Shown in pieces: positions 1 through 11,100 of a stretch of DNA of 64,000 nt (position 1 is the first letter of the stretch; every line of letters begins with the position of its first letter). The stretch is from Panaeolus papilionaceus (taxonomy: Eukaryota > Basidiomycota > Agaricomycetes > Agaricales), in contig JADNRZ010000006.1 of the NCBI GenBank assembly GCA_015501605.1, positions 1,054,001-1,118,000 of the forward strand, read 5' to 3'. A program made the position numbers and the translations under genes. The notes beneath the pieces were generated by a model. It did not search any database. It had not been told where the DNA came from and was given only the letters and a program-made list of their open reading frames with translations.

Positions 1-3000
1 CCGCCGAATCTGTCGTCGCCGGGCGCACCATCAGAGAGCAACGTTGTTTTACGAAGATCACCCTAATTTTGAGATACCGATTAAGGAATATTTACTTTCT
101 AGTCCATAGTCAAAGTAGGTGGTTGATAGGTGTCGGGAAACCATTTTGGAGTTGAGCTGTCACAGTAATAATTGAAGCACCAAAGAGCTATCGTACTACT
201 GAAGATCGCTCCGAAGTCCCTGAACATATCGCCTGACCATCACAGAAAATGATATTCCTGGAGCGGGTCTTGAATGGAAGTATAATAGGCTCTTTAGGCG
301 AATTTAAGGGGAACACGTAGATATCGTTCCGTTTTGTTGTTGGAAATGATAGGGATCAAATCAAATCCACCAAATATTGTCGGATTTGCCACAGTTTACC
401 GCGGACATTGGACGACATACCTACCCTCAGTGAGGCCCTGAAGGTCGGTCAAACTAAGGCTTGTCACCAGAATTGAGGGTACATACGCTATGAAGGATCT
501 TGGCACAAATTTGTAGGACGAGCAAGGACGAGCATCGGCTTGTTCTGAGCGAATGACGGACTCATGACCCATATTATTGGTAGGTAAAAATTCTGGCAGA
601 ACCGTTGAGGGTCGGGAGGACATTACCGTTTCGAGTGAAGCACAATCGTCTAAAGACAGACCCCCAGATTTCGAAGCCTTACAGCCATTCCAAATGAGTC
701 TTTCGAAAGTATTCACAAAGTAGTTCTCGGCCCTACACCCTGCAATTTAAGGATTCTAGATCATTCCAGCTCTGCCGTGGTCAATGGGGTCATTGAAGTG
801 AAGAATCAGTGTACATGGTACCTCCGCCACTTATCCTTTCTTAAGCATGCTTAAGTAAATAGCAGCCCGAAACACCATACTTATAGTTACGCTATCGAAG
901 AGGGCTGCAATCGTCATTCCTTTTTGTTGAGGGAGTAGCTCTCGATACTGGCTGTTCCTCGTCGGCGAATTATGAAGTGGACGATATTAACCATAGGCGA
1001 GATTAGACTCGGAGGTCTTGTTGTCAAAGTAATTCGTTTGTGGGGTATTCTTCTACGGCCATAAAGCTCGAAGCGTTGACCGCACCCAGCCTGGTGTATT
1101 ATCAGAACGGGTGCGGTGGTTCGCCCTTCCCAGTGGCTCGGTATCTGGTATGCCTCTGCCCGATTATATTGGATACACACTGTGAGCACGATTTTTGTCT
1201 CCTGGTATTTTTACCTATCTGATCTTATCACCTTCAATTCCCCGATCATGGATCTTTCAGGAGACCAGCCTGAGGATAAAAGACGGACGATCTTTATTTG
1301 ACGGCCTAAATGGATGGGATGCAGCTGGGTAAGTGGCCAGCTTCCTCGCTCCTTCACATAACCTCGTGTCAAAAACTGACCATGTACACATTAATTCAAC
1401 GTAGGGCCGTTTCAATTAGTTTCAGCATGCAAGCTGACGACGTTTCAGCCACCCTTCCTCGCAGATTGTGGCAACGAGCATGTAGGGAAGTTCGATTTAT
1501 GCGTCGGGTGGTCTGATTGTAAACTTACACCAGAGAAACCTGAAGGAACCCCTTGGGCGGTGTGGAACGTGCGAAAGAAAGTCACATACGTATATTATTG
1601 ATCTATGCAAATGTCATATCCGTTCGATTCGAAAATTCGAAGGTCGTCTCGAGAAACTGGCTGTTCATTAAACCACCCAAATCCGCTCCAGGGACTACAT
1701 TCTCTGGGAAAGAGTGCAAAAATCAGGGTAATGAGCTTCTTTTTACTTGCCTGATATCAATGTTAAGAATCAGTTGCTAGATGAAGTGACTGTACCCTGC
1801 AATTCCTTCGAGGACGTCTCTCCTCTCCTCGTACGAGCGCTAGCCGAGCTCGTCCACATTGGGAAAGTTAAACCATTCAAACTTAGGGGAAGCAGTGGGA
1901 CTTGGAATGCTCAGGAGTGTCGACGCTTAATGAAATGGCTGCGCTTCGTCGAAGCAGTACGACTGGGCGGGCCATTCCGAGCGACTATCTCCGAATCTTA
2001 GTCGGCTTGAGGAAATAAACTGTCGACTCTGTGAAAATTCCCTTGAGATGAGTACACAACCCAAGCGATATCCCCCGACTTCACTGAACGCTCCACGAGT
2101 TACACTGATAGATCCTGACGTCGCTTTCTCATCAAACAAAGTTTTGCTCCCACCACTTTACGAAATAAACCTAAAAGACAGGTTCGAACCACCACGCTTC
2201 CCTTGCTTTTTCAGCACCTAGATAATTCTTGTGTGGCTAGCTCTCGCCTGCCCATTACTCTAAACAGCTAGTCAAAACTCATAATCACTTTAATCTTCCC
2301 CCTTTTCCCGCCTTTCTCCCACCGTTCGATACATGCAAACGTGTTGATGACGCAGGCGCCGCGTCATACTAGACGTGCAGAGTTCGCGGCGTTACTCAGC
2401 GTCGCCGTCGCGGCAGCTGCCAGATGTCTTGCCTTAACCATGAGGTAAAAGAAAGGGGGTAAGTAGTTACGAGTATATCGTGATACACCGACTGCTCACC
2501 CAATATCTGACATGTGTCGGTACGGAACGTCGGAGAGATCGGTGGACGGCGACCTTCGACGCTCTTGTGAGATAGTCGCTGTCGCTGTCAGTCCATCTTG
2601 TTTAGAAACTGTGTGGGTGGATCGCCCCAGCCTTCAAGCGATTGGTTAGCCTTATTTCAGCACCTTGGTCCATCAGGGTGAGTCGAATCAACCCTTGAAT
2701 GAGTTCATTTGCTAGGATCATCCACAGGAGGATATTTTTGGAGACTTAATTAGACTTCAGCGCTTCAGCAGCCAATGAGATGTTCGAAACCGACATCATT
2801 TTAATTATGCTCCGTTTATTGCGCTTTATAAGATAAAGATAAGTAAGATAAGAACGAGGCTAAGTGTCCTGTGTTGTATGCGTCTTTTAGCTTTGCGGAG
2901 GCGGTGAAAGTGCCTCGCGAGTGTTCCTCGATCTGTCAGACCTTTACTTCGACACACTTGTCCCCGAAGTGTCATTTCCTGTTCTTGGTTTCCGTAGGGC

Positions 3001-4044
3001 CCAAGCTCAAATAGACAATACCTGCCCAGCAGCGCAGTAGGGCCTTTCAGGTACGAACAAGCATCATTGCTGTCAGGTTCTGCGGAATGCTCTCGAACAA
3101 TAAGTGCACATAGAATAGGTAGGCCTTATAGCCCCTTAGGATCCATGGGGTTTTCAACTGCGGATAGAACAAGCTTCCATGTTATGTATATACCATTGTC
3201 AAATAACGCTTTCGAACAAGGGCTCCGGTGTTGTGTCTGCACCGGCGTATCAGATGTCCGACAGGACTGCTAACGGGTTTCTCACATATAATGAGGCGGA
3301 CGTCATGTGGCGTCGTGCGGCTGATTCAGGTGTCCCCCGAAATTTTCACGCTTCTGTGGTCTGAATGCGCTACAAGGTGCGCTTTGTAGGCGGGCCGCGT
3401 CGGGACTCGGGCGGGCGATTCAGGTGTGGCGTCTGAAGACTTGGCGTTTGATGTCAGCGCGCTCAGCCACGATGGCCAGCGACCAGCGTTTATGTAGGCG
3501 GCATCCACTGAGGAATGGAACGAATCGTCACATGCGCAGAACTTGTCCTTACAGCCAATTGTTCATCATTTTCAACTCAACGTACTGCTTGGAACAATCG
3601 TTGTTTATCCAGAAGGTGCTGTCAATCCCCATATCATATACAGTGCCAATGGATGAGATGGGGTGTTGGCATCATTCGGAATCAGAATCGTTCAAAATCA
3701 CCTCAACAATCAATCACCATCATTTTGACGTATAGGCAACATAGATAGTTGCAGAAGCAGCAGAAGCGTTATTGTTATTGCCGCAGGCAAACCCAGAAAA
3801 ATCAAACATATTACAAAAACATATAAGAGTTAAGGAGATCAAGTCCACGCCTCCCAATAATCAGTAGGTATCCGTAGGTGTGAGACCAAAGGAGTGTGAG
3901 ATAGAATAGGTTGTGGGTGTAGTTTAGAGAGGAACCCATTATCAGGATGCCTCGGAACGGTGCTGGTCATGCGTCGAAACGACAGAGCGTAAGTTCGTGA
4001 ATCATCCAAAGTCGTGGTGCAATACTGAGAAGAAAGAGACATAT
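1..4044. other. gene-poor left edge, no supportable gene
   Basis: No reading frame here is longer than expected by chance, and none gives a recognisable domain. The first ~65 bases are open in all three plus-strand frames, so the tail of a gene entering from the left is possible but its frame cannot be chosen. A short open stretch near 1747-2001 (+) looks protein-like but matches nothing I know. The sequence GATTCAGGTGT occurs twice at about 3325 and 3418 in a GC-rich patch. No terminal repeats or transposase motifs were seen. Confidence 0.5.
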
Positions 4045-4965
4045 TCACTTTCTGCCCTTCTTCTTCTTCGCACCATTGATGCGAGAACCGGCTGCTGTGA
4101 TCATTTTCTGAAGCTCGCCACTTTGTTCTAGTGCTCGAACTTCGTCAGCTGAGCCGACGACCTTTCCCCCAATGACCAAAATAGGAAGTTCTTGCTGTCC
4201 AGTCAGACGTTGCAAGATGGGTAACAGGATGTCTGCGTCGTCCCGCACATCCACATCGATGACGCCTGGTCCCGGTTTCAAGTACAGATCATCCAATATT
4301 TTTTTGATTTCTCTTGAAACCGATGAAAATCTCTAAGGGGGTAGGGCAAGATGTGAGTATTTGAGAAAAAATGAAATGGCAATACGACAAACCTTGGAGT
4401 AAAGGAACACGGGATTTCTGAACCAAACATCGTCCACCATTGCCTCGACTTCTTCTTTCGCCCGGGCTCCACGCGTGTCAAAATCCAGGATGAGTTGTGG
4501 GTCTATGGGTTTCGATGGGTTGACTGAACGAGGGATCATGTTTTGGGGCAAACTGGCGAGGAAACTGGTGACAGCTGCAAGCTCCTGAGATGCGTCTAGT
4601 GTGACTTGTGGACGGCGATGGTGAGGCTTCCGCTGACCATGCTTGTTGCTAGTTATATCTGCCAGGTGAGAGTTCTGTATTGTCTCAAGTGCGTGTGCAA
4701 GCTGATCCGCAGTGTTGTCTACCCTCCTATGGGACATCCCTGGTGCTAGTGACGCGCTATGTGCGATGAAAATGTAGGTGGATAGAACAACAAGAAGAAT
4801 GAGGGCAAGAAAAGTTGTTCTCTGCCTGGGTTTCCGAGGGTGAAGGGCGGCCAAAACTGTGGCGACGTGGGGCATGATAGACATTTTTCCTGAACTTTGA
4901 TGGTTCGGGACGTTGTTGAATGAGTTGTTCAGAGGAGTGCGACTATGAATGCGAGGTAAAGGCAT
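4045..4965 (-). CDS. Membrane-anchored glutaredoxin-like protein lacking the active-site cysteine
   Basis: Two exons (4965-4393 and 4332-4045) join across a 60-base GT..AG intron to give about 286 residues. ATG at 4965 is the first in-frame ATG; a second Met lies near residue 28. Residues ~52-70 form one hydrophobic segment (FLALILLVVLSTYIFIAHS), giving the type II membrane layout of yeast Grx6/Grx7, which sit in the ER/Golgi. The C-terminal half is a thioredoxin-fold glutaredoxin domain: VFLYSK, then the site where a CPYS-type motif belongs, then VIDVDVRDD, the cis-proline segment ELPILVIGGK and the GS.DEV glutathione-binding loop. At the active site the protein reads SKRFSSVSREIK, so the nucleophilic Cys is Ser and no cysteine remains there. 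It should not catalyse normal thiol-disulfide exchange; a structural or binding role is inference. The tail is lysine-rich (AKKKKGRK). A paralogue with an intact site lies at 8897-9742 on the same strand. Confidence 0.85.
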
Positions 4966-5189
4966 ACAATAAGAAGGTTAATAGATAAATATAGGAAATT
5001 GGTCGAGTATGATGAGCGAGAAAGAGAGCGAATACGAATTGCAAACGAGAAATGTAAAGACCGTGTGGTGGAGGTTAAAGCAAAAAAGGCTTGGCAGATT
5101 GGAATTTTCGGGTTCGCTTTGTAGTCTGGATCAATTTATTACTACCGCATTTTATTCCTTTTGTTCTTTTTATTCTTGTAAGTATTACT

Positions 5190-5214
5190 TTATCTATCTA
5201 TCCATCTATCTATC
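5190..5214. repeat. ATCT tetranucleotide microsatellite
   Basis: Imperfect run of ATCT/ATCC units directly visible in the sequence, about six copies. It lies in the spacer upstream of the 4.0-5.0 kb gene. Confidence 0.8.
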
Positions 5215-8200
5215 GACTTACTATCATTAAGATTATTTCTAAACTAATGAACCAAAGCCACCTACTTACAATTTCTCAAATGACCACCTAAACACAACAA
5301 CCGTCGTTGTGATACCACCTGATGACAATGAGGTGCTTCAGCTCCATTGACATATTACGCCGAGCCAACCAACAAACATTCACAAGTTTCAGTTCACTCC
5401 ATTTCACGAACAAATTCGATTCTTGCCGCTGCTTATTTACCTTTTACAATTGTCATTATCTAAGTCATTACATCGTTCCTACAAGAGTGCAAGTCCAACG
5501 TGAAAACCCTGAAGCTTGAGCGCTTGAGCTGTGGTGGAGTGGTTTCCACGTTCGGCTTCACAGCCCCGTTCGAAGGAAAGTCGGTCAAATTTCGTTCTCA
5601 AGATGGGACACGATCCATCCTATGTCCGGCATATGAGAAAGTTAAATTTGGTTTTGCAAAACAAAGGAAGACGAATGCTTCTAATGCTATCAGCATTCCT
5701 CAAATGACCCGACCACGTCCAATGGAATGTAGCGCTAGCTAGAGTTGGAGTATGATCTAAAGCCACCTGACACTTCTGTCGATTATTAATTTTTGAAAGC
5801 ATCGAGTTTGAGCTTACGCCAGGAAACATGCTTGGCTCATTCGTAATTGAGGAGCTCAAGAGCAATTCAGAACTTTGCATGTGGGCTGGCATTAATCGGG
5901 TTTAGATATCGAACCTTTGATAAGGCTATGCTTCTGGTCCAATTATCCAGTGCTGGTCCCTTGTATCTGCGAAGGCCTTTCTTGCTGAACGAACAGTGAC
6001 GATGTTTACATTTAGGTGACAAGTCGAAAACAGACCTTTCGATCTGTGCACGACCCTCCTGAGACAGGCATGCACCGTAGAGATGCACAGACAAAATACT
6101 GCAGATTTAAATATGTGCCTGACTGTCAGATCCGAAAACCCATGCCTCCTTTAGACAGAGTGGTATACGTAGATTACGAGCTTGTGTGGAAGGGATCCAC
6201 ACGTCGAAGGCTTCGGCTTCGCAGGAGGGTAACGTTGCATGTGGACGTATTGATATCGCAGTTTCATTGCCACCGCGGGACAGGTACCCTCTGCAGCGCT
6301 TTGTCCCATCGAGAGGTACTTAAGTATTGATGTTCATGACCTCAACCCATGAGACCTTTGAGGTGTCATAGAGTAAAGGTGTGGGCCGTTGTTCCCCGTC
6401 GCTAGTTGGTGTGGCACTCGTACTAAGTCGAGCCAAGCTGGTCTCTCTTGGATTCGTTCTGACGGAAATGATGCAACTATTATTGGGCTCATGATGAGGC
6501 ATCTGACTAGCAATAAATTAATAATAAAAATTTTAAACCCTCGGATTGTAATCAAGGATGGTTTAGGACGTGTACTAGGCGATTCTTTTGGTGGATGTCG
6601 GGAAGATCAACGAGCTTGTATTCTTACTCAAATTCACGAGAATAAGCTAAATCATCCGTCATCTAAGTGTTAAGCAGTTGCAAGGTAATTACTATTAGAT
6701 GGATAAACTTAGCTTCAGAAGAGCTCAGACGAGCTGTACGAGTCAAGTATCAGTCATATCCCAAGACGTCATCCGCTCGGCAATTATATTATGAATGACT
6801 TAAATTGAGGCCCAAGCAAATGCCGAGAACGAAAACAAGCGCCGCTGGATGACACTATCTCCGCCGGTTGACCCTCCAGATGTGGCCAAGATGGCCAAAA
6901 TTAATATTCTTGGTCTAACAGGGAAGGTTTAGGAACCTCAGCAAGGCCCCACGCAGAGCAAATACAGAAGCTTTTTTTAAAAAATACTGAAAATAGGATA
7001 ATTGAACCGTTGACGGCATCGAGGTTCGCCGCCGATAGATAAGAAGGGAACCATAGACTCAAGTATGATGCAGATTTTCGGCCCTGCCCCAGCTTCCGCT
7101 TGGTGCATGCAGAGAAGGAGCTCAAGTTGACACCGTGCCTTTCCGATCTCCCGCCCCTCGTTGCGAGCCCATTCAAATGCCAAAGAGCAAATGTCAAAGG
7201 GATTCTCGAAATTCGGCAAGAACCGAGCTCTTCCGTTCCTTTTTTACCACTCTTAATGAAAAATGTCATGAGGCGGCGCAGTGTGAGGACACGGAGAATC
7301 TATTTAAAAAAACAAGAAAATTCGCTTGACAAATATATACTATGTATGAGTTCAAAATGAAATAATTTACCTGAACAAGACATCCGTAACAGAAAATTTC
7401 CCTTGCTCCAAGAAACGACTGCCGGACTACCTGTATGTCTGTAAGTTCAGTGAAAATCCAAGATCTCAATGTTCAATGATGAAGGGACCGGCGACGACCA
7501 ATTGTTGCAGTCTGGGTGCAGTCTGTATTTCGTGACGTGACAAGGCAAACGTCATGATGACCGAACACGGTCACAGACTCACACACGACCCTCTGAGCAG
7601 CTGCTTTTACCACCATCTCTCAGGCCGCACAGTTCGTCTTTTATCGACTCCAACATAATTTAAATTGAAGATTGAAGATAATTTCGGCACACAAGATCTG
7701 CGCATTCAACTGAGCAAGCTTTTTGGGATACTTTGCAGCTGGGATTAGATGTACTCTGGCCTGCCAACAACCCATCTGCCGGAAAACGCTTACTGTCTAA
7801 TAATTACATTCAGTCATTGCCGAGCTGGGGACTACTGGGGACAGCGCAAAACGCCTTGAGGATAAGTCATCGAGGGATTCCATCTTCATCGGACAGAAAA
7901 ATTAAATGTCTCATCTTGGGACTGACCGCACAGCGCCAATGACTAGACAAAAGCATCTTTCTAAATTCTGATCATCCGTCCTATGGTATACCGCAGATCT
8001 TGACGCTATCTAATGACTGGTTATTTTTGTACCTGCAAGCGATACAAGCACTAATGGATGATAAATTTTCACTCCCTCTCTCACAGTTCAACGCGAAGTT
8101 ATAAACAAGGAAGGCCATCGACAAGTCAAATCTTGATTACGACGGGGGCTATCATACCCCTCCTTACTTCCGATAGAAGTACGACTCTATGACATTCAGA

Positions 8201-8383
8201 AATGCCACAGGACTGTTGACTCTGCTCTTGACTGCAGACCACCCCAACACCAAGAACGGCGCTGAAAATACTATGGTCGAACTTCATCTAAAGCTGAGTG
8301 TTCTCGTTTGCTGTGGCTCGTCGTCGAGGAATGTTACTTTAAACACTCAGAGGCTGGAGGACCTTTTTGAGTAAGGAAGGGAT

Positions 8384-8693
8384 ATGACCGGCAGCGTCTG
8401 TCTTTATCTGTTTTGCTATTTACTTTGGATGGTGCTGGACCCGATTATTCAATCGTTTCTAACTTCTTTGACAAGACCTCAAGAGTCCGTCATTTTCCTT
8501 CTCTCAGTTCCTTTTACGACTCATTGGTTTGTATGTCGGCTTTGCTGGTGCACCCTACGGGTGCTTCGCTGGCGCTGGTATGGGAGTAATGCTTGTGCTG
8601 TCGGATAGACTACCACGACAGCTCAAGAATGGGTAAGTCCTATCGGTGATCAATCCACCTGCGTGTTGGTAAACCAGTGGTGCTCTCAGGTAA
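8384..8693 (+). other. possible small spliced membrane-protein gene
   Basis: A candidate only. An exon at 8508-8632 begins after a pyrimidine-rich acceptor (TTCTCTCAG) and ends at a consensus donor GTAAGT. It encodes a Gly/Ala-rich hydrophobic segment (GFAGAPYGCFAGAGMG followed by VMLVL). A possible first exon starts at ATG 8384, but its donor would be a weak GTGCTG. A short last exon would start at 8678 and stop at 8691-8693, for a total of about 65 residues. I do not recognise the family. It may instead be a relic exon or chance. Confidence 0.22.
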
Positions 8694-8896
8694 TTTCACA
8701 ACCGTTAAACTATTGTTTGTAACATTTGTTCACGACGCCCATATCCAGTTTCTCTTTAACAAATTCCATTGACGTGTAAATTCCAGTGGCCAGAGCAAGT
8801 ATAAATAGCGACGGCGCAATGTTAACTCGAAGAATCCAATCCCACTTTCGATACAGATGACAGCAACAATAACTACTGGTATGGTCAGGAAGTAAT

Positions 8897-9742
8897 TTAC
8901 TTGCCATCAGACTGGGGTTTAACCCCGTTGTCTTCCAACAATTTTGTCAGGGCATTCGTGTTGTGAAGCTCAAGAAGGTCGTCGGAGCCCCCAATAGACT
9001 TGCCGCGCAGGAGAATATTGGGGAATGTCGTATGATTGGTTAGTCGTGTTAAGAGGTGTTTGATAACGTTCCCATCATCTGTCGAATAATTGATAGCAAG
9101 GGCGGAATAAGTGAGTTATACGAGTAGAAAAGCAAAGAAGCACACCTCGAATGTCCACCTCGACAATCTTTGGAGCAGGTTTGGTGTCATATGCCTCTAG
9201 CAGCTCCTTAGCACGTTTCGAGTAACTATTATAAGTTAGTGAAGCGTTCTCCTCCTTGCAACAAGTGCTTACGGGCAGTAAGTCTGTAGAAGGAAGACGT
9301 GTTAGGTTGATTGAAACATAAGTCTAATGAGATGTCGTGTTACCTTGCTGAAGACAATAAGAGGGAAATCTTTGTCAATAATAGCACGTTCTTCTGCCCA
9401 GTCGAGGGTAGCATCTCCCGCTGCGTACACAGAGAGGGGAAGGGGCTCTGTGGGATCTAGTTGAAGGTCATTGCTCAAGACATGCTGTTGCTCGTTATCC
9501 CCGGTAATCAAGTGTAGCAGGCCATATATCTCTGGTACATCCTTTTTTCTCATAATCTGAGCGACATTAGCACGCGATAGACCCTGTAAAGCTGAATCTT
9601 TGAGGTTGGCTGGAAGTTCGAATGGTACAAAGTAGAAGAAGCAGGCAAATAAGAGAATGGTGCAAATGAGAAGCCTTCTACGGCGAATACCAGTGAACAG
9701 TCCCTTTGACTGTGTAGAGTTTGGGGGATATTTGCCACCCAT
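8897..9742 (-). CDS. Membrane-anchored monothiol glutaredoxin (Grx6/Grx7-like)
   Basis: Four exons (9742-9344, 9283-9273, 9225-9146, 9078-8897) give 223 residues in a perfect frame. ATG 9742 is the first in-frame ATG (MGGKYPP). A basic patch (RRRR) precedes one membrane helix (LLICTILLFACFFYFVPF), predicting an ER/Golgi type II protein. The glutaredoxin domain shows VFSKTYCPYSKRAK, a CPYS monothiol-type active site, then KIVEVDIRDDG, the cis-Pro segment TTFPNILLRGK and the GGSDDL glutathione loop. Family members of this kind use glutathione in the secretory pathway, and yeast Grx6 binds an Fe-S cluster. The catalytic Cys-Pro is encoded by an 11-base microexon. The intron after FSK sits at the same codon as the intron after YSK in the gene at 4045-4965, which supports duplication. 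Confidence 0.92.
9273..9283 (-). other. 11-base microexon carrying the glutaredoxin active-site Cys-Pro
   Basis: The minus-strand bases ACTTACTGCCC are flanked by CTACAG and GTAAGC. Only inclusion of this microexon joins FSK to TYCPYSKRAK in frame. If it were skipped, the 11-base loss would shift the frame. Confidence 0.85.
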
Positions 9743-9952
9743 GGTAGCAGTAGTTGGCGGCCTTTCAAGATGGAGATGGAAGGTCAAGGATGACAGCAGT
9801 GTATGTATTGCGCAGCGTTTCTCAGACTAAACGCGCCGAAGCTCATCAACTCGGCATACGCGCTCATAATGTGGCTGTGTTGATCACTTAGATCTAGGTC
9901 CTCTACACAAGCCTGTCAGATCCAATAATATCAACTACATATCGTATCTTCA

Positions 9953-10962
9953 ATGCACCCAAGGAACAAAATCGAATATGTTTTATTTGATATGGATGGT
10001 GGGTAACTCATTGATATCTCATGGGCTTTCTTCGTTAATGACTTGACTTTTTATCCAGGCCTTTTGATCGATTCCGAAAAAATATACACGATCGCGACCA
10101 GTTAGTTTGATATTTATTGCTTGGGAAATCGAACCTCTGGCAAAGTCCAGAACCTCACACCCACCACATATCACCCTAGATGAGGTACTTGCAGAATATG
10201 GACATGTAATGTCATGGGACGTCAAAGCTGGTTGTATGGGTAAACGTATGTGCTTATTACTGGACCAATGAGCATCGATAGCTAATTTGTGTCTAAACTT
10301 GAAGCCGAACGACCAGCAGCAGAACATCTACTTTCTCATTATCCAGATCTACCCGTGGGCATCGATGAATTCCTCAAAGAAAGAAATCGAATCCAGGATA
10401 CCCTTTGGCCTACCGTACCTCTCCTTCCAGGTGCGAAGAAACTTGTACAGCACTTGAAGAAACACGGTATTCCGATCGCCGTTGCAACGAGCTCTCGTCG
10501 TCGCAATTTCGAAATGAAGTCAGCAAATCTGCAGGATGTCTTCGGCCTCTTCGAAGGGAAGGTGATCTGCGGGGACGATCAGCAATACAACATGCGTGGA
10601 AAACCAGAGCCTGATATCTTCCTCACCGCTGCCCAAGTCTGTTTAGGACGCGACGTCGGAGACCCTCAAAGTGTTCCGAATGAAGAACAGTTACAGGAGC
10701 GCGAAAAGGGTTTAATATTTGAAGATGCACTTCCTGGCATGCAAGCTGCCAGGCGCTCGGGAATGTCTGGTACGTCGTTGCATCTTGTCATTACATCTGT
10801 TCGCACCGCTTACTTCGATGCATAAAAGTAATATGGGTCCCTGACCTCAAGCTCCTTGAATTGGGATATGGGCCAGTTACGGAGAGAGCGGACCAAATTC
10901 TCCAAACACTTGAGGACTTCCGACCAGAAGAATGGGGGCTGCCCCCATACGACGACGCGTAA
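9953..10962 (+). CDS. HAD-superfamily phosphatase, pseudouridine-5'-phosphatase/GS1-like
   Basis: Five exons start at ATG 9953 and end at TAA 10960-10962. All haloacid dehalogenase motifs are visible. Motif I is VLFDMDGLLIDSE, with the nucleophilic and acid/base Asp, split by the first intron. Motif II is VATSS, motif III lies at GKPEPDIF, and motif IV is FEDALPGMQAA. The helical cap with MGKPERPAAEHLL matches the GS1/HDHD1 (yeast-type sugar-phosphatase) group, which dephosphorylates pseudouridine 5'-phosphate or small sugar phosphates in the cytosol. The exact substrate cannot be read from sequence. The length (~245 residues) is normal for the family. The C-terminus PYDDA is only 138 bases from the convergent gene that ends at 11101. 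Confidence 0.9.
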
Positions 10963-11100
10963 AGATTGAAGCCAAATTTCCATGATTTGATTGGAGCAGA
11001 TAATATATGTACAAAGATCTAAATGTAAATAATAAAGAGGTGAATATGTGTATGATATGTGCAAACTCGAGTCCATTGAAATAAAATGAAATGTCTGTAA

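Larger units (their letters stand above)
4966..8896. other. gene-poor spacer between the two glutaredoxin-like genes
   Basis: About 3.9 kb without a gene I can support; reading frames reach at most ~120 codons, which is chance level. It holds an ATCT microsatellite (5190-5214), AT-rich patches, and near its right end a possible short membrane-protein gene (8384-8693, listed separately). No transposon ends or tRNA-like sequence were recognised. Confidence 0.5.

Noticed and set aside
1..66. possible C-terminal tail of a gene entering from the left edge
   Set aside because: All three plus-strand frames are open here, so neither frame nor stop can be chosen.
2168..2182. GGTTCGAACC motif
   Set aside because: Resembles a tRNA T loop but lacks a T stem and all other tRNA parts.
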